NCBI RefSeq assembly: GCF_022814865.1 | Contig: NZ_JAKVRD010000008.1 | Span: 62,001-126,000 of the forward strand | DNA length: 64,000 nt | Direction: 5' to 3' | From: Shimia aestuarii | GTDB taxonomy: Bacteria > Pseudomonadota > Alphaproteobacteria > Rhodobacterales > Rhodobacteraceae | In this document: positions 8,322 through 16,629 of the stretch, piece by piece | Layout of the letters: every line of letters starts with the position of its first letter | Position numbering within the stretch: position 1 is the stretch's first letter | Program-made: the position numbers and the translations under genes | The notes under the pieces: model-generated | Told to the model about the DNA's origin: nothing | What the model saw: only the letters and a program-made list of their open reading frames with translations | Databases searched by the model: none

Positions 8322-9905
8322 ATGCCGGACGCCCGCGCCACCGCCCACCAAACCGCCAGAGACACCGTTGCCGCCCGGATGCCCGAACTGTCACGCTGGA
8401 CCCGCGATATCTGGGAGTTTGGCGAGACCGCTTGGCGCGAATACAAAAGCGCGGCCTATTACGTCGACCTCCTGCGCCGCGAGGGCTTCACCGTCGAAGA
8501 AGGCTCGGCAGGCATGCCAACCGCTTTCTGCGCCACATGGGAAAACGGCGACGGGCCGACCATCGGCGGCTACGCGGAATATGACGGCATCCCCGGCAAT
8601 TGTCAGGCGGCAGAACCCCGCAAGATGCCCCGCCCCGGTCTCGGGCCCCATGCGGGCGGCCATACCGATCCCCATTCCGCCCTTGGCATGGGGGCGCTTG
8701 GCGGCTTCCTCGCCACCAAGGCCGCGATGCAGGCACATGACATCCCCGGTCGGCTCAAGTTCTTTGGCGAACCCGCCGAGAAGGTGCGCGGTTCCAAGCC
8801 GATCCACGCCGCCGCCGGATATTACGACGATCTCGACGCCGCCCTGTCGTTCCATCCCTTCTACATGGCCCCGCTCTGCAACACCGTGCGCTGGGATACC
8901 CATTGCGGCGTCGGCTATGGCGTCATCTACGAATTCACCTGCGAGGAACCTGAGACATGGATGGCAGGCGGCGATGCCTCTCCCATCCCGGCAAGCAATG
9001 CCGCCGCCCGCGCCCCCGGCGCAACGGACGCCATGGTGCAGATGTATCAATCCGCCAAAGCCTTGCGCGAACACATCATGGCGCCGGGCCAAAGCTGGTC
9101 GATGAACGAAACCATCCTCAGTCACGGACAGGCCACCGCCGACAATATCCCGGCCCAGATCGCCGAGATCATGTATTTCATCCGCATTTCCGAAGTCTCG
9201 GAGGCCGAGCATATCATCCGCGGCCTCGATCACTTCGCCGAGGCCGCTGCCCGGCTTTGTCATTGCTCTTGGCGTCGTCGCTGGGTCGCCAAGTCGCGAC
9301 CGGGCCTGCCCAACCACGCGCTCGCCGCCGCAACCTATGCCAATCTCGAAACGGTCGGCGCGCCGCGATGGGGCGCGGAGGCCCGCAGCTTCGCCCGCGC
9401 GATCCAGACCGAGCTTGGCCTTGAGGCGATGGAGGATCCCTTTCTGCCGATGATATCCGAGCTGATGCCCCCCAAGGAGGCAGAAGCCGCCCTGCGCGAC
9501 ATCCTCCCGCCCTCGCAGCGCCATTTCACCTCGGATGACTATACCGAGTATTGTTGGCACGCCCCGACCGTGCGGCTCTATATCGGTCGCCCCGCCCTTT
9601 CCGCGCCCGAAGGCTACACCTATCCCGCATGGGCGATGAACGCGATGGGGGGACATGGGCCTTGCATCGACCCGATGATGGAGACAGCGGCACAGGTGCT
9701 CGCCCTGACGGCGCTTGATTGCCTCACCAATCCGGCACTTCTCGAAGAGGCACAGGCCGAGTTCAAAGCCCGCACCGGCGGCGGAATCGGCGGCACTGAC
9801 TGGCTCGCCCCGCTCTGCGACTACACTCCACCCCTCGACGCCCGCTGGCCGGAATACATTACGACCGCACGCGGCGAAGATTGGGTCATCCCGACCCGTG
9901 CTTAG
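8322..9905 (+). CDS. M20-family amidohydrolase, AbgB-like
   Basis: A 527-residue protein of the M20/AbgB-type amidohydrolases, probably cleaving an amide bond of an N-acylated amino acid or aminobenzoyl-glutamate-like substrate. Supporting features are GGYAEYDGIPGNCQAAEP, a dimerisation/lid region in the middle, and a C-terminal MNAMGGHGPCIDPMMETAA segment. The first metal site reads GPHAGGHTDPHSALG rather than the usual GHxCGHD form, so metal ligands may be rearranged (HTDPH). The start at 8322 is supported by GAGGAG 8 bp upstream; the open frame before it overlaps the neighbouring gene. It appears monocistronic. Substrate unknown. Confidence 0.75.
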   Translation: MPDARATAHQTARDTVAARMPELSRWTRDIWEFGETAWREYKSAAYYVDLLRREGFTVEEGSAGMPTAFCATWENGDGPTIGGYAEYDGIPGNCQAAEPRKMPRPGLGPHAGGHTDPHSALGMGALGGFLATKAAMQAHDIPGRLKFFGEPAEKVRGSKPIHAAAGYYDDLDAALSFHPFYMAPLCNTVRWDTHCGVGYGVIYEFTCEEPETWMAGGDASPIPASNAAARAPGATDAMVQMYQSAKALREHIMAPGQSWSMNETILSHGQATADNIPAQIAEIMYFIRISEVSEAEHIIRGLDHFAEAAARLCHCSWRRRWVAKSRPGLPNHALAAATYANLETVGAPRWGAEARSFARAIQTELGLEAMEDPFLPMISELMPPKEAEAALRDILPPSQRHFTSDDYTEYCWHAPTVRLYIGRPALSAPEGYTYPAWAMNAMGGHGPCIDPMMETAAQVLALTALDCLTNPALLEEAQAEFKARTGGGIGGTDWLAPLCDYTPPLDARWPEYITTARGEDWVIPTRA

Positions 9906-9928
9906 ACTGATCTAGAGCGTTCTGTATG

Positions 9929-9954
9929 GGCAAGGTCTTCTAGAAGACGTTGCC
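9929..9954. terminator. Hairpin between convergent M20 gene and nusB
   Basis: A 13-bp stem with one mismatch (GGCAAGGTCTTCT paired with AGAAGACGTTGCC) containing a perfect 14-bp palindrome, followed by TTTCTC on the plus strand. It lies between the convergent amidohydrolase and nusB ends. Confidence 0.6.
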
Positions 9955-9958
9955 TTTC

Positions 9959-10426
9959 TCAGAAGTCTTCCGGCTTCGCTTCGCGCGCCATGTGGTCGAG
10001 GACGGCATTGACGAATTGCCGCTCCTTGCCACCGGGATAGAACGCCTCGGCAAGCGCCACATACTCCGCGATCACAACCTTGGCCGGTGCGTCCCCATGC
10101 GTGACTTCGGCCCCTGCCGCCCGAAACAACGCGCGCAGCGTCGAGTCGATCCGCGCGATCGGCCATTTCGCCACAAGCGCCCGGTCCGTCATCTGGTCGA
10201 TCTGCGCCTGATAGTTCACCGCATCCTCAAGCGTGCGCGTGAAAAGGTCCACATCGCCCTCGAGCATATCGTACTCATCAAACTGTTCGCCAAAGCGATG
10301 GTCCAGAAATTCAAGGCGGACCTTGTCCACGGTCTGCCCGCGAAGCTCCATCTGGTAGAGCGCCTGCACGGCATAGAGCCGGGCCGCGGATTTCATCTTG
10401 CGTTTCTGGTTGCCGGAAAGGGTCAT
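9959..10426 (-). CDS. nusB: Transcription antitermination protein NusB
   Basis: A 155-residue all-helical protein with the N-terminal RNA-binding region KSAARLYAVQALYQMEL and the C-terminal VVIAEYVALAEAFYPGGKERQFVNAVLD typical of NusB (quoted here as a region; key residues E, Y and F conserved). It binds boxA RNA with NusE/S10 in rRNA antitermination. The start overlaps the ribH stop by ATGA (10423-10426), the usual ribH-nusB coupling in proteobacteria. Confidence 0.96.
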   Translation of the reverse strand: MTLSGNQKRKMKSAARLYAVQALYQMELRGQTVDKVRLEFLDHRFGEQFDEYDMLEGDVDLFTRTLEDAVNYQAQIDQMTDRALVAKWPIARIDSTLRALFRAAGAEVTHGDAPAKVVIAEYVALAEAFYPGGKERQFVNAVLDHMAREAKPEDF

Positions 10427-10974
10427 GCGGTCGGGTTGTCCTTGAGTTCACCAGCGATCTTGAATTCCTCGGAGGCCGGCATGAATCCGACGCCCTTGCG
10501 CTGGCCGCCCCACTTACGCGTGAGCGCGATAAGATGCAAGGCCGCCGCAGCCGCCCCACCGCCCTTATTCTGATCTTTCGGATCGGCGCGCACTTCGGCC
10601 TGCGTGCGGTTCTCGACCGTGAGGATTCCGTTGCCGATGCAAAGCCCCTGAAGCCCCAAAAGCTGGATCGCCCGGCTCGAATCATTGCAGACCGTCTCGT
10701 AATGCGTCGTCTCGCCACGAATGACACAGCCAAGCGCCACGTAACCATCGAAATTGCTCATCCGTTCGGCAATCCCGATCGCCGTCGGAATCTCAAGCGC
10801 GCCGGGCACTTCGACAACCTCGTAAGTGCCGCCCGCCGCCTCGATCTCGGCCGTGGCCCCTGCGAGCATGTTGTCGGCGATATCCTTGTAATAGGGAGAG
10901 ATCACGATGGCGAGCTTGACTGGTTTGTCAAACTCCGGGCGGGGAAGGATATAGTGCTTTTCTGCGCCGGCCAT
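10423..10974 (-). CDS. ribH: 6,7-dimethyl-8-ribityllumazine synthase
   Basis: A 183-residue lumazine synthase that condenses 5-amino-6-ribitylaminouracil with 3,4-dihydroxybutanone 4-phosphate. Visible motifs are SPYYKDIADNM, VPGALEIP, GCVIRGETTHYE and a GNGILTVENRTQA segment. The start is ATG 10974 (MAGAEKHY), 4 bp after the ribB stop, so ribB, ribH and nusB form one operon. Proteins of this family assemble into pentamers or icosahedral shells. Confidence 0.96.
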   Translation of the reverse strand: MAGAEKHYILPRPEFDKPVKLAIVISPYYKDIADNMLAGATAEIEAAGGTYEVVEVPGALEIPTAIGIAERMSNFDGYVALGCVIRGETTHYETVCNDSSRAIQLLGLQGLCIGNGILTVENRTQAEVRADPKDQNKGGGAAAAALHLIALTRKWGGQRKGVGFMPASEEFKIAGELKDNPTA

Positions 10975-10978
10975 GGGC

Positions 10979-12100
10979 TCACTCCTTGGAAATCGGGCGG
11001 GTGCCCACAATGGACAGCCCGTAGGCGTCGATACCGAGATATTGCGTCCGGGGCGAGTCGGTCAGAAGGACCAAATCGCTCATCCCCAGCGACGACAGGA
11101 TTTGCGAGCCAAGCCCGGTGTGCTTGACGATCCGGGGGCGGTCATCCTCTTCGCCGAAATCGAGCTTGGGATGCGGTTCGCGGAACAATAGCACCGCACC
11201 GCGCCCTTCCTCGGCCACGATCTCCATCGCGCGGGCAAACTCGTCGCGCGGCTTTGCCCCGATGCCGAGCACATCCTGCAATTCATTGAGCGCATGGGTC
11301 CGCACCAAGACCGGCTCCGGCGTCGTCACATCGCCCTTGATAAGCGCAATATGTTCGATGCCGTGGATCACGTCGGTAAAGACCCGCATCTCCCAATCAC
11401 CGCCAACATCCGCGGTCACTGTCTCGCGTCGCGTCTCGCGCACGAGGTTGTCGTGCTGGTGACGATAGGCGATCAGGTCTGAAATCGTGCCGATCTTGAG
11501 TCCGTGCACCTTGGCGAACGCCACGAGCTCCGGCAGGCGCGACATGGTGCCATCGTCATTCATAATCTCGCAAATGACCGCCGACGGGTTCAGCCCCGCC
11601 AGCCGCGAAATGTCGACCGACGCCTCCGTGTGCCCGGCCCGCACCAACACCCCGCCATTGCGCGCGCGCAGCGGAAAGACGTGCCCCGGTGTCGCGATCG
11701 CCGCCATGGTGTTCTGCTCGTTGATCGCGGTGGCCACGGTCAGCGCCCGATCCCCCGCCGAAATCCCTGTGGTCACGCCCTCTCGCGCCTCGATGGAGAC
11801 GGTAAAGGCGGTTTCCATCCGGCTCGAATTGTTGACCGCCATCATCGGCAGGCCAAGCCGCTCAATCCGCTCGGCCGTCATCGGCAAACAGATCAGCCCC
11901 CGCCCATGCGTCGCCATAAAGTTGATCGCATCCGCATCTGCAAACTCCGCCGGGATGATGAGGTCTCCCTCATTCTCGCGGTCCTCGTGATCGACAAGGA
12001 TATACATGCGGCCCTGCCGCGCATCCTCGATGATCTCCTCAATCGGGCTGATCGCATCGCGCAGCGATTCTTCCACGGGGCCGGGTGTCTCGAATGTCAT
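10979..12100 (-). CDS. ribB: 3,4-dihydroxy-2-butanone-4-phosphate synthase with degenerate GTP cyclohydrolase II-like domain
   Basis: A 373-residue protein. Residues 1-215 form RibB, with acidic motif DHEDRENEGDL (37-47), HGRGLICL (65-72) and GHTEASVD (156-163); this domain makes the four-carbon riboflavin precursor from ribulose 5-phosphate. Residues 225-373 align with GTP cyclohydrolase II. However, the zinc-ligand cysteines of the canonical HSEC..CDCG region are absent (here VRTHALNELQDVLG), and the EGRGIGL loop is replaced by FREPHPKL. GTP cyclohydrolase activity is therefore unlikely. Such RibBX-type fusions are known in proteobacteria, and a separate RibA is expected elsewhere. No FMN riboswitch is recognisable upstream. 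Confidence 0.93.
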   Translation of the reverse strand: MTFETPGPVEESLRDAISPIEEIIEDARQGRMYILVDHEDRENEGDLIIPAEFADADAINFMATHGRGLICLPMTAERIERLGLPMMAVNNSSRMETAFTVSIEAREGVTTGISAGDRALTVATAINEQNTMAAIATPGHVFPLRARNGGVLVRAGHTEASVDISRLAGLNPSAVICEIMNDDGTMSRLPELVAFAKVHGLKIGTISDLIAYRHQHDNLVRETRRETVTADVGGDWEMRVFTDVIHGIEHIALIKGDVTTPEPVLVRTHALNELQDVLGIGAKPRDEFARAMEIVAEEGRGAVLLFREPHPKLDFGEEDDRPRIVKHTGLGSQILSSLGMSDLVLLTDSPRTQYLGIDAYGLSIVGTRPISKE

Positions 12101-12277
12101 GGGCTCTCTCTCGTCTACTCAAGCGCGGAAATACCGCAAGCAAGCCCCCTTGGCCAGAGGCGCAACCGGCATGGCCGGGCCGAACCCGACATTTGAGATG
12201 CACAATTGTCGCCCCTCGCCCACGGCTGAACATTCTACTTGGACCAATCCCGGCTCTGACCGCGGCCGTTCCCCACC

Positions 12278-13174
12278 TCAAGCAAGGTCATCCGCAATCC
12301 GCGTCACTGCGTAATCTAGGAACGCGCGGAGTTTCTGCGGCACCATCGCGCGCGGTTCATAGAGAAGATGTACCGGCCAGGGTTCCGGTTCAAAGCCTTG
12401 CAAGAGCGGCACCAACCTCCCCGCCTTGATCGCATCAGCCGCCTGATAGGAGAGAACCCGCGTGACCCCAAGACCGCGCACCGCGGCATCAATCGCCGCC
12501 TCCGCCGTATTCACCACAAGGCGGGAGTGCACCGGCACGATGATCTCTTCGCGCCCATCACCAAAACGCCAATCCTGTGGCGACATCAGGTTTTGAAATG
12601 TGATCGCGTCATGCTGTGCAAGATCGTGTGGCGTCTCGGGCGTGCCGCGTTCTGCAAGATAGGCTGGGCTTGCACAGACGATGCGGCAAATCTCGCCCAC
12701 CTTGCGCGCGATCAAATCACTATCGGGCAAGGGTCCGATCCGCACCGCAAGATCAAGATGCTCTTCTCGCAGGTTGACCGGACGATCCGTCAGCTCCAGA
12801 CGAATATCGACCTCTCGAAACATCCGCAGGAAAGCCGTAACCGTGGGTAAGACATGCAACCTTCCAAAGACGACCGGCGCCGTCATCGTAAGCATCCCAC
12901 GTGGCATCTTGAATTCACCTGACGCATTGCGCTCGGCCTCGGCCACGTCCTCAAGAATGCGTCGACAAGCGGCGAGATAGGTCTGGCCCGTATCCGTCAA
13001 CGAAAGACCACGCGGCGACCGCAGCAACAGCTCCGCACCAAGCGAGGTCTCTAGCTCGGCCACCCGACGGCTGACCGTGGCGATGGGCATTCGCAGTGCC
13101 CGCGCCCCGGCTGTCAGGCTGCCTGCATCCACAACTTGCGCAAAAATCGACATGGTTTCGAGTCGGTCGGTCAC
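12278..13174 (-). CDS. LysR-type transcriptional regulator
   Basis: A 298-residue regulator with an N-terminal winged helix-turn-helix (FAQVVDAGSLTAGARAL, then VSRRVAELETSLGAELL) and a C-terminal effector-binding domain ending DYAVTRIADDLA. GTG 13174 is preferred because GGAAAG lies a few bases upstream; ATG 13153 and TTG 13186 are alternatives. It is divergent from the AhpD-like operon with 104 bp between starts, the classic LysR layout, so it probably controls that operon. The effector is unknown. Confidence 0.9.
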   Translation of the reverse strand: MTDRLETMSIFAQVVDAGSLTAGARALRMPIATVSRRVAELETSLGAELLLRSPRGLSLTDTGQTYLAACRRILEDVAEAERNASGEFKMPRGMLTMTAPVVFGRLHVLPTVTAFLRMFREVDIRLELTDRPVNLREEHLDLAVRIGPLPDSDLIARKVGEICRIVCASPAYLAERGTPETPHDLAQHDAITFQNLMSPQDWRFGDGREEIIVPVHSRLVVNTAEAAIDAAVRGLGVTRVLSYQAADAIKAGRLVPLLQGFEPEPWPVHLLYEPRAMVPQKLRAFLDYAVTRIADDLA

Positions 13175-13189
13175 TGATCTTTCCAAAAA

Positions 13190-13203
13190 ATGAGAACTAT
13201 CAT
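13190..13203. promoter_or_regulatory. Candidate LysR operator
   Basis: ATGAG-AACT-ATCAT at 13190-13203 is an interrupted palindrome (outer ATGA/TCAT) containing the T-N11-A pattern of LysR-type sites. It lies between the divergent regulator and AhpD-like gene. Confidence 0.4.
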
Positions 13204-13278
13204 CCCAGATTTACCGTCTACTCCTGCTTTTTGGAACCCTCTAAGTCTCGTCTCATCGCAAGCAAAAGGAGCTTCCAC

Positions 13279-13833
13279 ATGTCCCGCATCACCTACCCTG
13301 CGACGATCACCGCCGCCCCCGAAGCGTCTCAGCCGCTGTTGCAGGCCGTCGAGACACAGCTTGGCTCGGTGCCCAACCTGTTCCGCCTCGCCTCTGTCAG
13401 CCCCGCCGCCCTCGAAGGCTACCTCGGCCTTTCCGGCGCTCTCGGCAAAGGCCGCCTCCCGGCCGCCACCCGTGAACGGGTTGCCCTCGCCGTGGCTCAG
13501 GAAAACGGCTGCAACTACTGCCTCTCGGCGCATACCTACCTCGGCAAGAACCTCGCCAAGCTCGACGACGCCGAAATCGCCGCAAACCGTCTTGGCCGTT
13601 CGAACGACGCCAAAGCCGACGCTGCCGTGCGCTTTGCCGTAAGCGTGCTGAACGCACGCGGCCGTATCGCTGACGAAGACCTGAAGGCAGTGCGCGCGGC
13701 GGGCTATGACGATGGCCAGGTGATCGAGATCGTGCAGCATGTCGCGCTGAACATCTGGACCAACTACCTCAACGAACTTGCCCAGACCGAGATCGACTTC
13801 CCCGCGGTCCAAGCTGGCGATCTCGCCGCTTGA
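13279..13833 (+). CDS. Carboxymuconolactone decarboxylase/AhpD-like peroxidase family protein
   Basis: A 184-residue alpha-helical protein with the AhpD-type redox centre NGCNYCLSAH: Cys78, Cys81 and His85. Glu66 sits 12 residues before the first Cys, as in AhpD's Glu118/Cys130/Cys133/His137. Such proteins reduce hydroperoxides or act as thiol-dependent reductases; the physiological substrate here is not shown. The start at ATG 13279 follows AAAAGGAG. It is first in a four-gene operon with DUF1348, GST and PNPOx-like genes, divergent from a LysR regulator. Confidence 0.88.
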   Translation: MSRITYPATITAAPEASQPLLQAVETQLGSVPNLFRLASVSPAALEGYLGLSGALGKGRLPAATRERVALAVAQENGCNYCLSAHTYLGKNLAKLDDAEIAANRLGRSNDAKADAAVRFAVSVLNARGRIADEDLKAVRAAGYDDGQVIEIVQHVALNIWTNYLNELAQTEIDFPAVQAGDLAA

Positions 13834-13840
13834 CCTTGGT

Positions 13841-13876
13841 GTGGTGGCCGGGCTCGTCCCCCGTCCGGCCGCCCAC
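13841..13876 (+). other. Intercistronic hairpin after the AhpD-like gene
   Basis: GGCCGG (13846-13851) pairs with CCGGCC (13865-13870), with flanking GTGG/CCAC able to extend the stem past a bulge. There is no U-tract. It may stabilise or process the upstream mRNA; a full terminator is unlikely because the operon continues. Confidence 0.4.
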
Positions 13877-13909
13877 CTGAACGCCCGAGACCCTTGAAAG
13901 GACCACCCC

Positions 13910-14374
13910 ATGTCCCGCCCGCCGTTGCCGCCCTTCACCGAAGACACCGCCCGCGAAAAGGTACGTCTTGCCGAGGACGGCTGGAACGCCCGCGATCCGG
14001 CCAAAGTCACGCTCGCCTATTCCGTCGACAGCCGCTGGCGGAACCGTGCCGAATTTCCCGTCGGCCGTGCCGAGATCGAAGCCTTCCTGACCCGCAAATG
14101 GACACGCGAGCTGGACTACCGCCTGATCAAGGAGCTCTGGGCCTTCTCCGACAATCGCATCGCCGTGCGCTATGCCTATGAATACCACGACGACAGCGGC
14201 CAATGGTTCCGCGCCTATGGCAACGAGAACTGGGCCTTTGCCTCCGATGGTTTGATGACCGAGCGTCATGCAAGCATCAACGAACGCCCCATTTCCGAAG
14301 ACGAACGCCTGTTCCACTGGCCCCTCGGGCGTCGGCCCGACACCCATCCAGGCCTGAGCGAGCTCGGGCTCTAA
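13910..14374 (+). CDS. DUF1348 (NTF2-like/SnoaL-fold) protein
   Basis: A 154-residue protein with the DUF1348 signature: [20 protein letters not shown], the SRWRNR motif, FLTRKW, and [12 protein letters not shown]. The NTF2-like cone fold is used for small-molecule binding or isomerase/cyclase chemistry, but no reaction is established for this family. A ribosome-binding GAAAGGA precedes ATG 13910. The neighbouring AhpD-like, GST and PNPOx-like genes suggest a role in detoxifying a reactive or redox-active compound (inference). Confidence 0.82.
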   Translation: MSRPPLPPFTEDTAREKVRLAEDGWNARDPAKVTLAYSVDSRWRNRAEFPVGRAEIEAFLTRKWTRELDYRLIKELWAFSDNRIAVRYAYEYHDDSGQWFRAYGNENWAFASDGLMTERHASINERPISEDERLFHWPLGRRPDTHPGLSELGL

Positions 14375-14392
14375 CAAAGGAAGGACCGTCCC

Positions 14393-15043
14393 ATGAACCC
14401 GCATTTTCCCTGCAATGCCGAACCGATCCGGCTCTATCGCAATCCCAAGTCCGGGCATTGCCACCGGGTCGAGCTGATGATGTCACTGCTTGGCGTGCCC
14501 TATGAGACCTATGATCTCGATATGGCCAACGGTGCCCACAAGTCGCCCGCCTTCCTCCGTTTCAGCCCCTTCGGCCAAGTGCCCGCAATCAATGACAACG
14601 GCACCATTTTGGCAGATTCAAACGCCATTCTCGTGTATCTGGTGCGCAATTATCCGGACGGGCACCGCTGGCTTCCGGATACGGCGCAGCACGGCGCCGA
14701 GGTGCAACGCTGGCTTTCGGTCGCCGCAGGCGAGATCGCTTCCGGTCCCGCAATCGCCCGACTGGTGTCCGTCTTTGGTGCCAAGTTGGATCAGGAGGCA
14801 GCCCAAGCCAAGGCACATCGCCTGCTTCGCGTCATGGAGGACACCCTCAAGACCCGTAGTTTCCTCACCGGCCGCGCCATCACCATCGCCGATATCGCCT
14901 GCTATAGCTACATCGCACACGCCCCCGAGGGCGGTGTGAGCCTGCGAGCCTACCTCGCGGTGCGCGCATGGCTCTCGCGTATCGAAGCCTTGCCGGGGTT
15001 CGTTGCCATGGAACCCTCGCGCGTCCCTGAAGACGTCGCCTGA
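14393..15043 (+). CDS. Glutathione S-transferase
   Basis: A 216-residue GST with a thioredoxin-like N-terminal domain (IRLYRNPKSGHCHRVELMM; SPFGQVPAI; the glutathione-gripping DSNAI motif) and an all-helical C-terminal domain with the N-capping box region GRAITIADIACYSY. It conjugates or uses glutathione on electrophiles; the substrate is unknown. AAAGGAAGGA lies upstream of the start. It is third in the LysR-associated operon. Confidence 0.92.
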   Translation: MNPHFPCNAEPIRLYRNPKSGHCHRVELMMSLLGVPYETYDLDMANGAHKSPAFLRFSPFGQVPAINDNGTILADSNAILVYLVRNYPDGHRWLPDTAQHGAEVQRWLSVAAGEIASGPAIARLVSVFGAKLDQEAAQAKAHRLLRVMEDTLKTRSFLTGRAITIADIACYSYIAHAPEGGVSLRAYLAVRAWLSRIEALPGFVAMEPSRVPEDVA

Positions 15044-15058
15044 ACAAGGCCCATCACC

Positions 15059-15919
15059 ATGACTGAGACCCCGTATGTGTTTCACGCCGGTGAGCGCGCC
15101 GTGCAGGACCGCGCAGGCATCAGCGCAGAGTGGCGCAGCCGCGCCGCCCGCGCCATCCGCCCCGAGATGCTGCCACAACACCAAGCGTTCTTTGAAAACC
15201 TGCCTCTGGTCTTTCTCGGACTGAAGGACGGGTTCGGGCGGCCTTGGGCGACGGTGCATCTCCTCCCCACCCGTGCGCGTGCCTCCGAAACAACCCTCAC
15301 GCTCCCCGGCCTTCCGGTTCTCGCCGAGCAACTGGGCCTTGATCTGTGCCCCGGTGCCAAGGTGGCCACCCTTGGGCTAGAGTTCGAGACCCGACGCCGC
15401 AACCGCATGAACGGTGCCATCGCAAGCGCCACGAAAAGCGGCCTGACGGTTGCCGTCGAGCAGAGCTTTGGCAATTGCCCCAAATACATTCACCCGCGCG
15501 CGATCAACCTCCCCGCAAGATCAGGCCCAAGCGCGCTGGGAGAGCGTGTCACGATCGACGACCCGACCACCCACGCCATCATCTCCGCCGCAGATACATT
15601 CTTCATCGCCACGAGCGGTGACGGCGGCGCCGATGTGTCCCATCGCGGCGGCACGCCCGGCGTGTTGCAGATTGGCAAAGACGGCACGCTGTCATTCCCC
15701 GACTTCGCGGGCAACCGGTTCTTCAATACGCTTGGCAATATCGAAACCACGGGCCGCGCCGGGCTCTTCATCCCCGATTTCACAACCGGAGATGCGGTGC
15801 TTCTGACCGGCCACGCCCGCATCGACTGGGCGCCCGAGCGGGCCGCCCGGATCGACGGTGCCGAACGGGTCATCGATCTCCACCCCGCCGCGATCTGGCG
15901 GGTGAGCGGCGTCCTCTAG
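15059..15919 (+). CDS. Pyridoxamine 5'-phosphate oxidase-like flavoprotein
   Basis: A 286-residue protein of the PNPOx-like split-barrel group found beside GST genes. Supporting segments are FHAGERAVQDRAG at the N-terminus, VEQSFGNCPKYI, and a second split-barrel half with FFIATSGDGGADVSHRGG, FPDFAGNRFFNTLGN and GRAGLFIPDF. Family members bind FMN; vitamin B6 oxidation is not implied. It starts 15 bp after the GST stop and closes the four-gene operon. In other genomes a ferredoxin/FAD reductase domain is sometimes fused; it is absent here. Confidence 0.82.
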   Translation: MTETPYVFHAGERAVQDRAGISAEWRSRAARAIRPEMLPQHQAFFENLPLVFLGLKDGFGRPWATVHLLPTRARASETTLTLPGLPVLAEQLGLDLCPGAKVATLGLEFETRRRNRMNGAIASATKSGLTVAVEQSFGNCPKYIHPRAINLPARSGPSALGERVTIDDPTTHAIISAADTFFIATSGDGGADVSHRGGTPGVLQIGKDGTLSFPDFAGNRFFNTLGNIETTGRAGLFIPDFTTGDAVLLTGHARIDWAPERAARIDGAERVIDLHPAAIWRVSGVL

Positions 15920-16041
15920 AAGGTCGCCCTCAACGCCTAAAAAATGGGCGTTAGTCGTAAAAGCGCGCCAAATTGCGCAGGCCGCTCGCTGCAACGCCGC
16001 ATCGACCCTTGCCGAACACATACTGGCGCGCCATTCGACCT

Positions 16042-16629
16042 ATGATGGATACGAAACTCACAGTCGTCGTAGTCGAAGAAAACCGCGATCGCGCGATCGC
16101 GGTGGTCGATGCCTTGAAAGACAGTGTCGACTGCGACGTCTTTGTGATCTCCGAAGCCAGCGGCCTTGGGCGCAGGATCGCGGCGCACGCGCCGGATATC
16201 GTTCTGATCGACATCGACAACCCAACGCGCGATATGCTCGAGGAATTGACCCTCGCCTCTGGCCCGCTCGAGCGCCCGGTGGCGATGTTCGTTTCGGGTG
16301 CGGCTGGCGGCTTGGCACAAACCGCAATCGAGGCGGGCGTTTCGGCCTATGTCGTCGATGGTCTTTCACCGGAACGCATCAAACCCGTCATGGATACCGC
16401 AATTGCGCGGTTCCGCATGGTGCGCCAGATGCGCAGCGAACTCGCCGAGACACGGCGCGCCCTTGAAGAGCGCAAGGTGATCGACCGCGCCAAGGGCCTC
16501 CTGATGAAAGCCAAGGGCATTGACGAAGACGCCGCCTACGCGCTCTTGCGCAAGACGGCGATGGATCAAGGCCGCCGCGTGCCCGACGTAGCCGAGGCGC
16601 TGGTGACTGCATCGGGGCTTCTGGGATGA
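16042..16629 (+). CDS. nasT: ANTAR-domain antiterminator NasT
   Basis: A 195-residue protein with an N-terminal receiver-like domain (LTVVVVEENRDRAIAVVDAL; DIVLIDIDNPTRD) and a C-terminal ANTAR RNA-binding domain (EERKVIDRAKGLLM, with the conserved Ala/Arg surface). In NasS-NasT systems NasS sequesters NasT until nitrate or nitrite binds NasS. Free NasT then lets RNA polymerase read through the leader terminator of the nas operon. ATG 16042 or the adjacent ATG 16045 could be the start; no strong Shine-Dalgarno decides it. Its stop overlaps nasS (ATGA). Confidence 0.92.
   Translation: MMDTKLTVVVVEENRDRAIAVVDALKDSVDCDVFVISEASGLGRRIAAHAPDIVLIDIDNPTRDMLEELTLASGPLERPVAMFVSGAAGGLAQTAIEAGVSAYVVDGLSPERIKPVMDTAIARFRMVRQMRSELAETRRALEERKVIDRAKGLLMKAKGIDEDAAYALLRKTAMDQGRRVPDVAEALVTASGLLG

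Noticed and set aside
12101-12277. Possible FMN riboswitch upstream of ribB
   Set aside because: The conserved RFN-element boxes are not present on the minus strand of this gap.
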